Positions 25,258 to 33,284 of a DNA stretch of 64,000 nucleotides are shown in pieces. Numbering within the stretch: position 1 is the stretch's first letter; each line of letters starts with the position of its first letter. The stretch is from SHYQ01 sp041674525 (GTDB lineage: Bacteria; Chloroflexota; Dehalococcoidia; UBA2979), in assembly GCA_041674525.1 (NCBI GenBank), contig JBAYVN010000003.1, positions 14,381 to 78,380 on the forward strand, written 5' to 3'. The notes under the pieces are model-generated. The model did not search any database and was not told where the DNA came from. It was given only the letters and a program-made list of their open reading frames with translations. A program made the position numbers and the translations under genes.

Positions 25258-25794
25258 ATGTCGAACGAGCCGATCATCCGCCCGGCCACCGAAGCCGATC
25301 TCCCCGCGATCAACGCGATCTACAACCGCGAGATCGTCGAGGGCATCGCCACGTGGGACACCGATCCGTGGAGCGCCGAGCAGCGTCTCGAGTGGTTCCG
25401 GGAGCACTCGCAGCCCGGCACGGTCGCGCTGGTGGCGGACCTTCCGGGCACGCCCGCCGGAGAGGTCGCCGGCTTCGGCTACCTCTCGATCTACAAGACG
25501 CGCGCGGGGTACCGGTTCACGCGCGAGGACACCCTGTACGTGCGCCCGGAGTTCCAGCGCCTCGGCGTCGGCCGCGCCTTGCTCGACGCCCTGTTGACGG
25601 AGGCGCGCAGCCGCGACGTCCACGCGGTGATCGCGCGCATCGAGGAATCGAACGAGGCGAGCATCGCCCTGCACCGCGAGCTGGGGTTCGACGTGACCGG
25701 GCATGAGCGTCACACGGGCTACAAGTTCGGGGAGTGGCGGTCGCTGGTGCAGATGCAGATCCTGCTTCCGACCTTCAGCGACGAGGTCTGCTAG
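25258..25794 (+). CDS. GNAT N-acetyltransferase, phosphinothricin-acetyltransferase type
   Basis: Acetyl-CoA-dependent N-acetyltransferase of 178 residues. The N-terminal IRPATEADLPAINAIYNREI, ATWDTDPWSAEQRLEWF, the acetyl-CoA loop EFQRLGVGRALLDALL, and ARIEESNEASIALHRELGF place it in the PAT/YncA group. These act on phosphinothricin, methionine sulfoximine or similar amino acids; the natural substrate is unknown. It is probably leaderless. Its TAG stop shares the CTAG palindrome 25791-25794 with the convergent nth stop. Confidence 0.85.
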   Translation: MSNEPIIRPATEADLPAINAIYNREIVEGIATWDTDPWSAEQRLEWFREHSQPGTVALVADLPGTPAGEVAGFGYLSIYKTRAGYRFTREDTLYVRPEFQRLGVGRALLDALLTEARSRDVHAVIARIEESNEASIALHRELGFDVTGHERHTGYKFGEWRSLVQMQILLPTFSDEVC

Positions 25795-26483
25795 ACCCCC
25801 ACCCTCGGGCAGCGCGACTCCAGTGGGCACTCCTCGCAGCGCGGACCCCGCGCGTGGCAGGTGCGCCGCCCGTGCTGGATCAGGTCGACGTGGAACGCGT
25901 ACACCTCGCCGGGCCGCAGCATCGCCTCGAGGGCGTCGTGCGCGCGGTCCGCGGGCATCTTCGGCGGCACCAGGCTCAGGCGCTTCGCGACGCGCTCCAC
26001 GTGCGTGTCCACCGGCAACGCGGGGCGCTCCAGCGCGAAGAGCAGCACGCACGCGGCGGTCTTCGGCCCCACCCCGGGGAGCGACGTCAGCCACGCCTTC
26101 GCCTCTGCCAGCGGCAGCGTCCGGAGCAGCCCCAGGTCCCAGTCCGGCTGCCGCGCCTTCACCTCGCCGAGCAGCTCCTGGAGGCGCTTCGACTTCGTCG
26201 GGGCGAGCCCGCCCGGGCGGATCGCGTCCTCGATCTCGCGTACCGGCGCGGCGAGCACGGCATCCCACGTGGGGAAGCGCTCGATCAGGCGGTGCATGGC
26301 CTGCCCGGAGTTCCGGTCCGAGGTGTGCTGGGACAGCAGCGTGAGCACGAGCTCGAACACCGGCGCAGCGGACGCCTGCTGCGGCGCCCGTCCGTACGCC
26401 GCGTCGAGGATCGCGATCAGCTCGGTGGGGGTCCACGTGCCGGGTGTGCTCGTGCGCGCGGGGGCGTTCGTTCGCGGCGTCAT
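25791..26483 (-). CDS. nth: Endonuclease III
   Basis: Bifunctional DNA glycosylase/AP lyase removing oxidised pyrimidines. The 230 residues have the helix-hairpin-helix LPGVGPKTAACVLLFAL with the catalytic lysine, LPVDTHVERVAKRL with the catalytic aspartate, and a C-terminal 4Fe-4S loop of four cysteines spaced as in CHARGPRCEECPLESRC (C-x6-C-x2-C-x5-C). The ATG at 26483 lies six bases after TAGGAT, suggesting a leaderless transcript. It converges on the acetyltransferase gene with overlapping stop codons. Confidence 0.94.
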   Translation of the reverse strand: MTPRTNAPARTSTPGTWTPTELIAILDAAYGRAPQQASAAPVFELVLTLLSQHTSDRNSGQAMHRLIERFPTWDAVLAAPVREIEDAIRPGGLAPTKSKRLQELLGEVKARQPDWDLGLLRTLPLAEAKAWLTSLPGVGPKTAACVLLFALERPALPVDTHVERVAKRLSLVPPKMPADRAHDALEAMLRPGEVYAFHVDLIQHGRRTCHARGPRCEECPLESRCPRVGV

Positions 26484-26489
26484 GCGGGG

Positions 26490-26495
26490 ATCCTA
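26490..26495 (-). promoter_or_regulatory. -10 element of a leaderless nth gene
   Basis: TAGGAT on the minus strand is followed by six bases and then the nth ATG. No -35 is evident. Confidence 0.4.
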
Positions 26496-26552
26496 GGCCA
26501 TGCCGCGGCCTCGTGTGCGACCGCGCCTGTTCCCGAGCGGCTTGCCGGTCAA

Positions 26553-26574
26553 TGCGACGATGGTGCGACGATAG
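26553..26574 (+). repeat. Tandem 11-base repeat upstream of selD
   Basis: TGCGACGATGG is followed directly by TGCGACGATAG, about 45 bases before the selD start. The second copy contains a GATAGT that could be a -10. Function unknown. Confidence 0.4.
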
Positions 26575-26618
26575 TGGAGGCGCCGCCACGGCAGACCGGG
26601 CGCCCGAGAGGACACGCC

Positions 26619-27695
26619 ATGCCCGACGATGCCACCACTGCGCCGCCACCACCGCCCCTGCGCCTGACCGGGCTTGCTTCCTGCGCGGGGTGTGCGGCGA
26701 AGATGGGCATCGGGACCCTGCAGGATGTCCTCGCCCCGCTGCGCGGCATCTTCGACGCCCGCGCGAACCAGGACCTCCTCGTGGGACTGGACGGCGCGGA
26801 TGACGCCGCCGTCTACCTCGTCTCGCCCGAGGTCGCCGTGATCCAGACGCTGGACTTCTTCCCCCCGGTGGTGGACGACGCCTACACGTACGGCGCGATC
26901 GCTGCCGCGAACGCGATGTCCGACGTGTACGCCATGGGCGGCGAGGTGAAGCTCGCGCTGAACATCACCGCGTGGCCGGAGGACCTCGACCCGGCCGTGC
27001 TCCGCGAGGTGCTCCGCGGCGGCGCGGAGAAGGTGGCGGAGGCGGGCGGTGTGATCGCCGGCGGACACACGATCTTCGACGTCGAGCCCAAGTACGGGCT
27101 CTCCGTGACGGGCTTTATCCACCCCGGACAGATCATGCAGAAGAGCGGCGCGCAGCCCGGGGACGTGGTGCTCCTGACCAAGCGCATCGGCACCGGGGTG
27201 CTGCTCACCGCGCAGAAGGAGTCGCGCGCCGGGTGCGAGCGGGGGTACGCCGCCGCGATCGAGAGCATGCTGCGCCTCAACCGCCGCGGCTCGGAGCTCG
27301 CGCGCGAGCACGGCGCCCACGCGATGACGGACATCACGGGCTACGCGCTGCTGGGCCACGCTGCCGAGGTGGCGACGCGGAGCGGCGTGCGCATCGTGAT
27401 CGACGCCGCGTCGGTGCCGCTGCTCCCGGACGCCCAGCGCTTCGCCGCCGAGGGGGCCACCACGGGCGGAGGGGTCCGCAACCGCGCGCAGCTTGCGGGC
27501 CGCCTGCAGGTGCACGGCGGCCTCGACCCCGCGCTCGTGGAGCTGCTGTACGACCCGCAGACGTCCGGGCCGCTGTTCATCGTGGCGCCCGCCGGTCGCG
27601 CCGAGGCGCTGCGTGCGGCGATCGAGCGCGAAGCCGGCGGTTGCTGGGCGATCGGCCACGTCGAGGCCGGCGCACCGCTGGTGGAGGTCCGGTAG
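26619..27695 (+). CDS. selD: Selenide, water dikinase
   Basis: Makes selenophosphate from selenide and ATP, the selenium donor for selenocysteine, selenouridine or selenium cofactors. The 358 residues begin with a proline-rich stretch, then LTGLASCAGCAAKMG. Cys25 and Lys28 align with the catalytic Cys17 and Lys20 of the E. coli enzyme; the second cysteine of the usual GCGCK is replaced by alanine. DDAAVY, QTLDFFPPVVDD, GGVIAGGHTIFD, DITGYALLGHA and DPQTSGPLF are family motifs. ATG 26619 has GAGAGGA upstream. No selA, selB or selU is in the window, so the use of selenium is open. Confidence 0.94.
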   Translation: MPDDATTAPPPPPLRLTGLASCAGCAAKMGIGTLQDVLAPLRGIFDARANQDLLVGLDGADDAAVYLVSPEVAVIQTLDFFPPVVDDAYTYGAIAAANAMSDVYAMGGEVKLALNITAWPEDLDPAVLREVLRGGAEKVAEAGGVIAGGHTIFDVEPKYGLSVTGFIHPGQIMQKSGAQPGDVVLLTKRIGTGVLLTAQKESRAGCERGYAAAIESMLRLNRRGSELAREHGAHAMTDITGYALLGHAAEVATRSGVRIVIDAASVPLLPDAQRFAAEGATTGGGVRNRAQLAGRLQVHGGLDPALVELLYDPQTSGPLFIVAPAGRAEALRAAIEREAGGCWAIGHVEAGAPLVEVR

Positions 27696-27711
27696 GGCCG
27701 GGCGGGCCCTA
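27693..27711. terminator. Bidirectional hairpin made from two stop codons
   Basis: TAGGGCC (27693-27699) pairs perfectly with GGCCCTA (27705-27711) around GGGCG. The first arm begins with the selD stop and the second arm is the stop codon of the convergent gene, so one 19-base hairpin may terminate both. Confidence 0.55.
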
Positions 27712-28173
27712 GTTCCGGCGCCAGAGCGTCTCGAAGCCCTCGCCGCCGCGCACTGCGGCCAGCATGTCCATGCGCTCCCGGGAGCGCAGATCCTGCACGG
27801 CCTCCGCGATCATCTCGTGGACGTCCACGCCCTGCTCGTTCCGGATGCGCTCCGCCGCGCCGGTGAGGAGCGGCGAGGCCTGCAGGTACGCCACGGAGTG
27901 GGGCCACACGAAGAACAGGAACTCCTCCGGCGCGCGCAGGCCGGGGCGGCGCGCGCTCAGCCAGATCTGGCGCTCCTCGGCGCCGGCGAGGGGTTCCACC
28001 ATCTCGACGATCGGGGGCGTGTGCCCGCGCGCGTCGTCGCGCAGGTCGATCAGCAGGCGGTCCGCGGTGAAGTCGAAGCCGAGGACGATGACGTCCGCCT
28101 CGCGCACGGCCTCGTCGATCGCCCCCGGGTCGAGGATCGGGCCGTTGTCGCCGAACATCCCGAGCTCAGCCAC
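27709..28173 (-). CDS. Protein of unknown function, groEL-downstream
   Basis: A 154-residue soluble protein with alternating beta/alpha character: ADVIVLGFDFTADRLLIDLR, then VEMVEPLAGAEERQIWLSARRP and APEEFLFFVWPHSVAYLQ. I do not recognise a family. GTG 28173 is preferred over GTG 28179 because GAAAGG lies 7 bases before it, whereas it abuts the other. It follows groEL on the same strand with a gap of about 90 bases and may be read through from the heat-shock promoter. No transmembrane segment or signal peptide is visible. Confidence 0.65.
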   Translation of the reverse strand: MAELGMFGDNGPILDPGAIDEAVREADVIVLGFDFTADRLLIDLRDDARGHTPPIVEMVEPLAGAEERQIWLSARRPGLRAPEEFLFFVWPHSVAYLQASPLLTGAAERIRNEQGVDVHEMIAEAVQDLRSRERMDMLAAVRGGEGFETLWRRN

Positions 28174-28264
28174 GCACACACCTTTCGCGAGTTGCGCCGC
28201 CTGACGCGGAGACGGGGCCGCTGTCGCGACCCCGCCTCCCGAAGTCCAGACCGGACCGTGCCAG

Positions 28265-29878
28265 CTAGTACATGTCCATGTTGGACGGAGCGGCAGCGGT
28301 CTGCCCCTCCGGGATGTCGGTCACGAGGACGTTGGTCGTGAGGACCATGCCCGCGATCGACACAGCGTTCTCAAGCGCGGCCTTCGTCACCTTGGCCGGG
28401 TCGATGATGCCGAGCTGGACCATGTCGCCGTAGGTGTCGGCGGCGGCGTCGTAGCCCTGGCCGCGCTTCAGGCTGCGCACCTTCTGCACGATCACCGAGC
28501 CGTCCTGGCCCGCGTTGGCGGCGATGCGGCGCAGCGGCTCCTCCAGCGCGCGGCGGAGGATGCGGACGCCCGTCATCTCGTCGGCGTTGTCGAGCTCGAT
28601 CTTGTCGAGCACGGGCAACGCGTTCAGGAACGCGACGCCACCACCGGGGACCATGCCCTCTTCAACGGCGGCACGGGTGGCGGACAGGGCGTCCTCCACG
28701 CGGTGCTTCTTCTCGGTCAGCTCCACCTCGGTGGCGGCGCCGACCTTGACGATGGCCACGGAGCCGGCGAGCTTGCCCAGGCGCTCCTGCAGCTTCTCCT
28801 TGTCCCAGTCGGACGTGGCGCTGGCCAGCTGCGCGCGGATCATCTTCACGCGCTCCTCGGCGGCCTTCTTGGTGCCCTTGCCCTCGATGATCGTCGTCTC
28901 TTCCTTGGCGACGACCACGCGGCGGGCGCGGCCCATGTCCTCCACGCCGGCGGACTCCAGCGAGCGGTTGAGCTCCTGGCTGATCAGGGTGGCGCCGGTC
29001 AGCGCGGCGATGTCGCCGAGGTTCTCCTTGCGGCGGTCGCCGAAGCCGGGGGCCTTCACGGCGACCACGTTCACGGTGCCGCGCAGCTTGTTCACCGCCA
29101 GCGTAGCCAGCGCCTCGCCGTCCACGTCCTCGGCGATGATCACGAGGTTCTTGGAGACCTGGAGCTGCTTCTCCAGCCACGGCAGGATGTCGTTGACGGA
29201 CGAGAGCTTGCGGTCCGTCACGAAGATGTACGGATCCTCGATGACCGCTTCCATGCGCTCCGGGCTGGTGACGAAGTAGGGCGAGATGTAGCCGCGGTCG
29301 AAGGCCATGCCCTCCACGTACTCGATCTCGGTCTGGATGCCCTTGGACTCCTCGACGGTGATGACGCCGTCCTTGCCGGCCGCCTCCATCACCTCGCCGA
29401 TGAGTTCGCCGATCTCCTTCGAGGCGGCAGAGATGGCGGCGACCTGCGACATCTGCTCGCGGGTCGTGACCTTGGTGGCGTTCTTGGTGACCGCCTCCTT
29501 GATCGCCTTCGCCGCGGCCTCGATGCCGCGCTTCAGGGCCATCGGGTCGGCGCCCGCGGCGACGTTCTTCATGCCCTCGTGGACGATCGCCTGGCCCAGG
29601 ACCGTGGCGGTCGTGGTGCCGTCACCGGCGATGTCGTTCGTCTTGGAGGCGATCTCCTTGGCGAGCTGGGCGCCGATGTTCTCGAAGGGGTTCTGAAGCT
29701 CGATGTCCTTCGCGATCGTCACGCCGTCGTTCGTGATCGTCGGCGCGCCGAACTTCTTGTCGAGGACGACGTTGCGACCGCGGGGGCCCAGCGTCATCTT
29801 CACCGCGTCTGCCAGGGCGTCGATGCCGTCGCGCATCGCCTGGCGCGCCTGCTCGTCGAACAGCAGCTGCTTTGCCAT
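28265..29878 (-). CDS. groEL: Chaperonin GroEL (Hsp60)
   Basis: ATP-driven folding chamber subunit. The 537 residues are collinear with GroEL: AKQLLFDEQARQAMRDG, KMTLGPRGRNVVLDKKFG, DGTTTATVLGQAIVHEG, and EEGMVPGGGVAFLNALP. The tail ends in NMDMY rather than the Gly-Gly-Met repeats of E. coli. A CIRCE operator lies just upstream, so HrcA repression is expected. There is no groES next to it; the preceding gene is an unrelated HDOD protein, so the co-chaperonin must be elsewhere or paired with another groEL. Confidence 0.97.
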   Translation of the reverse strand: MAKQLLFDEQARQAMRDGIDALADAVKMTLGPRGRNVVLDKKFGAPTITNDGVTIAKDIELQNPFENIGAQLAKEIASKTNDIAGDGTTTATVLGQAIVHEGMKNVAAGADPMALKRGIEAAAKAIKEAVTKNATKVTTREQMSQVAAISAASKEIGELIGEVMEAAGKDGVITVEESKGIQTEIEYVEGMAFDRGYISPYFVTSPERMEAVIEDPYIFVTDRKLSSVNDILPWLEKQLQVSKNLVIIAEDVDGEALATLAVNKLRGTVNVVAVKAPGFGDRRKENLGDIAALTGATLISQELNRSLESAGVEDMGRARRVVVAKEETTIIEGKGTKKAAEERVKMIRAQLASATSDWDKEKLQERLGKLAGSVAIVKVGAATEVELTEKKHRVEDALSATRAAVEEGMVPGGGVAFLNALPVLDKIELDNADEMTGVRILRRALEEPLRRIAANAGQDGSVIVQKVRSLKRGQGYDAAADTYGDMVQLGIIDPAKVTKAALENAVSIAGMVLTTNVLVTDIPEGQTAAAPSNMDMY

Positions 29879-29936
29879 CTGTGAAGTGTCCTTTGCTCCC
29901 GCGCCCCACGACCGCCGAGTCGGGCAGCGCGCACGT

Positions 29937-29963
29937 TTAGCACTCTCGGAACCGGAGTGCTAA
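29937..29963 (-). promoter_or_regulatory. CIRCE operator of groEL
   Basis: TTAGCACTC, nine bases and GAGTGCTAA form the perfect consensus inverted repeat bound by HrcA. It lies immediately downstream of the predicted groEL -10, placed to block transcription. Confidence 0.95.
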
Positions 29964-29965
29964 CG

Positions 29966-29994
29966 GTTGTACCCAATCGCGCGCCGAGACGCAA
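29966..29994 (-). promoter_or_regulatory. groEL promoter
   Basis: On the minus strand, TTGCGT (29994-29989), a 17-base spacer and TACAAC (29971-29966) precede the CIRCE element. This is a good housekeeping-sigma match. Confidence 0.7.
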
Positions 29995-30110
29995 GAGGGA
30001 ACAGCCGTCCTTCGGCACATGGGTGGTTCGGAAGGGGCGACGTTTACCGTCGCGGCCAGGAGCGATGCAATCTGCAGCAGGACATAACGCGATAATGCAT
30101 GGCGGCGCGG

Positions 30111-31058
30111 CTAGCCCAGGGACCCGACCAGGGCCTCCACCTGCTGCATCACCTTCGCCATCCCCCCGGACTGGCGCAGGGCCAGCGAGAGCGGCGGGCG
30201 CTCCCACTCCTCGGGCGCCGGCGTGGGCTCCGAGGCCGGGTGCACGCCGTCCGGCAGCCCGTAGGCGCGGACGAACATGCGCGCGCGAAGCACGCACGCA
30301 GTCAGGCTGCGGGGGTCGGGCAAGGTGTCCAGCGGGCGTGCGTGGTCGCGCACCGCATCAGCCAGGGTCTGCGGGAAGTTCCAGTGCAGCGCCAGCGCGC
30401 CGCCGAGGTCGGCGTCCGTGAAGCCCAGCACCTGCCGCTCCGCGTCGTGCAGCGACGTGCCGGTGCTCTCCCGCAGGGTCAGCGCCTCGTGGAGTGCCGC
30501 CGGGCGTCCCTGGTCCAGTGCGAGCATCCCAATCTGGTGGAGCACGCCGGCGGTGAACGCCTCGTCCTGGTGCGCCCCCTCGGTCCGGGCGAGCACCTCG
30601 GCGAGGATCCCCGTGGCGATGGAGAACTGCCAGAAGGCCTCGTAGTCCAGGTTGCTCGCCGTCTTCGCGGTCTGCATCAGGCAGGAGGTCAGGGCCGCGT
30701 TCCGCACGGAGCGGAAGCCCAGCAGCACCACCGCGTCGCGGGCGGTGGTGATGCGCCGGGCGAAGCCGTAGTAGGCGGAGTTGGCGAGGCGCAGGAGCTT
30801 CGCCGTGAGCGCCTGGTCGGTGGCGATGATCGCTGCGAGCTCGTGGGCGGAGAATTTCCCCTCGTCCAGGCCCAGGATGCGCTGCGCCACCACCGGCAGC
30901 GGCCGGAGGTCGGCCACCTGCAGCAGCACGTCGTCCAGCGCGTCCATGCCGAGGATGCGTGCATCCGCGCGGGCCCGTTCGGCGGCGAGCCGGCGGGCGA
31001 GCTGCTCGCGGGCGGCGGCGAACGGGTCATTCCCCGGCTGGTTCCACGGCTGCGGCAT
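30111..31058 (-). CDS. HDOD-domain signalling protein
   Basis: A 315-residue protein with a central HDOD domain (about residues 40-240), a degenerate HD-type fold linked to signalling and cell-cycle or motility control. Landmarks are LRPLPVVAQRILGL, IATDQALTAKLLRLANSAYYG, AVVLLGFRSVRNAAL and AGVLHQIGMLALDQ. The HD pair is replaced by HQ, so hydrolase activity is not expected. The partner is unknown. AAGG precedes the ATG. It lies 48 bases downstream of sodX on the same strand and may be the third gene of that unit. Confidence 0.85.
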   Translation of the reverse strand: MPQPWNQPGNDPFAAAREQLARRLAAERARADARILGMDALDDVLLQVADLRPLPVVAQRILGLDEGKFSAHELAAIIATDQALTAKLLRLANSAYYGFARRITTARDAVVLLGFRSVRNAALTSCLMQTAKTASNLDYEAFWQFSIATGILAEVLARTEGAHQDEAFTAGVLHQIGMLALDQGRPAALHEALTLRESTGTSLHDAERQVLGFTDADLGGALALHWNFPQTLADAVRDHARPLDTLPDPRSLTACVLRARMFVRAYGLPDGVHPASEPTPAPEEWERPPLSLALRQSGGMAKVMQQVEALVGSLG

Positions 31059-31106
31059 CTCGCACCTTCCCGCGCTGATGATCGGCGGGCCGGTGCGGTC
31101 CGGGCA

Positions 31107-31709
31107 TCAGGACGAACCCGCATCCTCGCCGGGCCCGCGCGCGGCGGCAGCGGATGCGGGGTCCACGAACCGCCTCGACGGCGACCGCAGCCACCCGATG
31201 CGAGCGGGTGGCCAGTACCGCATCACGGCCGTCGCGGTAAGCCGCTCGCGCGCGACGGGGCCGAAGTCGCGGCTGTCCGTGCTCGCTGCGCGGTGGTCCC
31301 CCAGCAGGAAGTACGTGTCCGGCGCCAGCCGCTGCACGCCGCGGTGCTGCGCCACGGGGTCCTCGCCGTGGGCGTACGGCTCCGCCAAACGGCGTCCGTT
31401 CACCTGCACGCCGCCGCCGACGCGCAAGGCCTCCCCGGGCAGCCCGACGATGCGCTTCAGCAGCAACCGGCGCCCGCCCTCGGGGCGCGGGTCCTCCGTG
31501 ACCACGATCCGGCCGTACGCGGCGCGCCGGGGCGGAGCGCCCCTGCGCAGCAGCAGGAAGTCGCCCGGCTGCAGCGCCGGGGTCATGCTGTCGCCCGCGA
31601 CCTCGACGCGCTGGAGCACGCGCACGCCGAGCCATGCCGGGATCGCCAGGCACGCAGCGGCGGCCGCCGCCAGTGCCATCACCGGACGGGGCCGCCGCGT
31701 CGAGGTCAT
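31107..31709 (-). CDS. sodX: S26 signal-peptidase-like NiSOD maturation protease
   Basis: A 200-residue S26 serine peptidase with one N-terminal transmembrane helix. The catalytic serine is Ser41 in VAGDSMTPALQPGDFLLL and the general-base lysine is Lys85 in LLLKRIVGLPGE; the GDHRAASTDSRDFGPV box is also present. Alone it would be called signal peptidase I, but it lies 35 bases downstream of sodN. SodX proteases of this family remove the NiSOD propeptide to expose the metal-binding histidine, so that role is the better inference. It could still process secreted proteins. Confidence 0.82.
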   Translation of the reverse strand: MTSTRRPRPVMALAAAAAACLAIPAWLGVRVLQRVEVAGDSMTPALQPGDFLLLRRGAPPRRAAYGRIVVTEDPRPEGGRRLLLKRIVGLPGEALRVGGGVQVNGRRLAEPYAHGEDPVAQHRGVQRLAPDTYFLLGDHRAASTDSRDFGPVARERLTATAVMRYWPPARIGWLRSPSRRFVDPASAAAARGPGEDAGSS

Positions 31710-31744
31710 CCGGGCTTCGCTCCGCGGACCGCTCTGCTCCGGGC

Positions 31745-32179
31745 CTAGGCCTTCTTGGTCTCCCAGAAGATGGTGTCGATCTCCGCGATCGCGTCCAGGA
31801 GCTGCTGCCCCTGCGCCGGGTCCTGCGACTTCTTCGCCGCGCCGGCGAGCTTCGTCGCCTTCCAGAAGGTGTCATGCAGCGTGGGGTACTTCTCCAGGTG
31901 GGCCGGGGTGAAGTAGTCCGTCCAGAGCACCCACAGGTGGTGCTTGACCATGTCGGCGCGCTCTTCCTTGATCGAGAGCGCGCGGGCGCGGTAGTCCTCC
32001 AGCGTCTGGGTGGCGCCCTTCATGTTCTCCGCGTTCTGGTATCGCTCCTGGATGGCGCGCACGGACTCCGCCTCGATGCGCGCCTGGGCGGGGTCGTAGA
32101 CCCCACAGGGCAGGTCGCAGTGCGCGGACGCCACGCGGCCGGGGCGGATCAGGGCTTCTATGCTGGACCGGATGTTCAC
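31745..32179 (-). CDS. sodN: Nickel superoxide dismutase
   Basis: Dismutates superoxide using nickel. The 144-residue precursor has a 19-residue propeptide followed by the nickel hook HCDLPCGVYDP. After cleavage before His20, the N-terminal amine with mature Cys2, Cys6 and His1 coordinates nickel. The 125-residue mature helical chain fits the family (about 117 in Streptomyces). GTG 32179 is chosen because AGGAG lies 6 bases upstream, which gives a propeptide of ordinary length; the longer frame lacks coding character. The sodX protease gene follows, consistent with maturation. Confidence 0.93.
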   Translation of the reverse strand: MNIRSSIEALIRPGRVASAHCDLPCGVYDPAQARIEAESVRAIQERYQNAENMKGATQTLEDYRARALSIKEERADMVKHHLWVLWTDYFTPAHLEKYPTLHDTFWKATKLAGAAKKSQDPAQGQQLLDAIAEIDTIFWETKKA

Positions 32180-32237
32180 CACGAACTCCTCACATGCGTC
32201 GGTCGTCTTGGTCGGATGAGGGCGAGCGATGAGGTTC

Positions 32238-32260
32238 CCGCCGTGGTGAAATCGTATCAA
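32238..32260 (-). promoter_or_regulatory. Possible sodN promoter region
   Basis: TTGATA (32260-32255 on the minus strand) is a good -35, but the sequence 17-18 bases later (GAACCT) is a poor -10. The remaining 32297-32420 stretch up to nuoB is GC-rich and I see nothing else in it. Confidence 0.25.
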
Positions 32261-32420
32261 CCCCGCCCAGCCCCGCACACGCCTGCGCGCCCACACCCCG
32301 GATCAGGCCCTGAATGAGGGAGATCAGGCGTTGGACCCGGGGGCTGGATGAGGCGACGCAGGGGGCCGGGACACCACCACCCGGGATCACCACCCGGGCG
32401 GCGGATACACGGGTGACGGG

Positions 32421-33206
32421 CTACAGGTGCACGCCGCCGGTCAGCGACACGCCGCCGGAGCGGCGGTTCGGGTCGTCGATGCCGGGGTATGGGGGGAAGA
32501 GCGACTCGAGCTCGCGGCGGATGGGGTCGCCCTCGGGCAGGTACGCCGAGAAGTCGCCGTCCGGCTGCGGGCGCTGGCGCTGGCCGGTCACCTCGAAGTG
32601 CTTGATCTTCTCTTGGAGCATCATCAGGCCCTGGAGCAGCGACTCCGGTCGAGGCGGGCAGCCGGGGACATACACGTCCACCGGCGCGATCAGGTTCACG
32701 CCCGGCAGCACCGAGTAGGCGTACGCGAACGGGCCGCCCATGATCGCGCACCCGCCCATGGAGATCACCCACTTCGGGTCCGGCATCTGCAGGTAGATGC
32801 GGCGGACCACCGGCGCCATCTTCCAGGTCACCGTGCCCGCGACGATCATCAGGTCCGCCTGCCGGGGCGAGGCCCGGAAGACCTCGGACCCGAAGCGGGC
32901 AATGTCGTAGCGGGAGGCCGCGGACGCGATCATCTCGATCGCGCAGCAGGCGAGCCCGAACGTGGCCGGCCACAGCGAGGACGCGCGGGCCCAGTTCATC
33001 AGCCCGTCCACGGAGGTGGCGATCACGTTCTTGCGGACCTCTTCCTCCAGGTCGACGCCGCCGAGCGCATCGTCCCCCAGCAACGGGTGCGGCACGTGCA
33101 GGGCACCGGGCCCCGTGGTCGCGAACGTGCCAGCGCTTTCGAACCTGGTAGCCAGCGGGTGGTTGGTCAACGCCCGTCCCCTGCCATTACGGCGTCTGCC
33201 GTCCAT
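32421..33206 (-). CDS. nuoB: NADH-quinone oxidoreductase subunit B (NuoB), isolated gene
   Basis: Complex I peripheral-arm subunit carrying cluster N2. The 261 residues include the ligands Cys87, Cys88 (LACCAIEM), Cys153 (GGCAIMGG) and Cys183 (PGCPPRPESLL), plus the family block RFGSEVFRASPRQADLMIVAGTV. Both ends are longer than in the E. coli core: a 60-residue N-terminal stretch and a C-terminal tail. No other nuo gene is adjacent, which is unusual because nuoB normally sits in nuoABCD. The start may be further in, for example a TTG near residue 13. Confidence 0.9.
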   Translation of the reverse strand: MDGRRRNGRGRALTNHPLATRFESAGTFATTGPGALHVPHPLLGDDALGGVDLEEEVRKNVIATSVDGLMNWARASSLWPATFGLACCAIEMIASAASRYDIARFGSEVFRASPRQADLMIVAGTVTWKMAPVVRRIYLQMPDPKWVISMGGCAIMGGPFAYAYSVLPGVNLIAPVDVYVPGCPPRPESLLQGLMMLQEKIKHFEVTGQRQRPQPDGDFSAYLPEGDPIRRELESLFPPYPGIDDPNRRSGGVSLTGGVHL

Positions 33207-33284
33207 GCCCTGATCGGCCCGATCCTAGCCCCTCCACCGGGGCGCGGCAAACCCGCTCGTGCGCTCGATGCTGCGTGTCCGCCG

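Noticed and set aside
31107..31709. General signal peptidase I (lepB)
   Set aside because: The family motifs allow it, but position directly after sodN makes the NiSOD maturation protease the better call.
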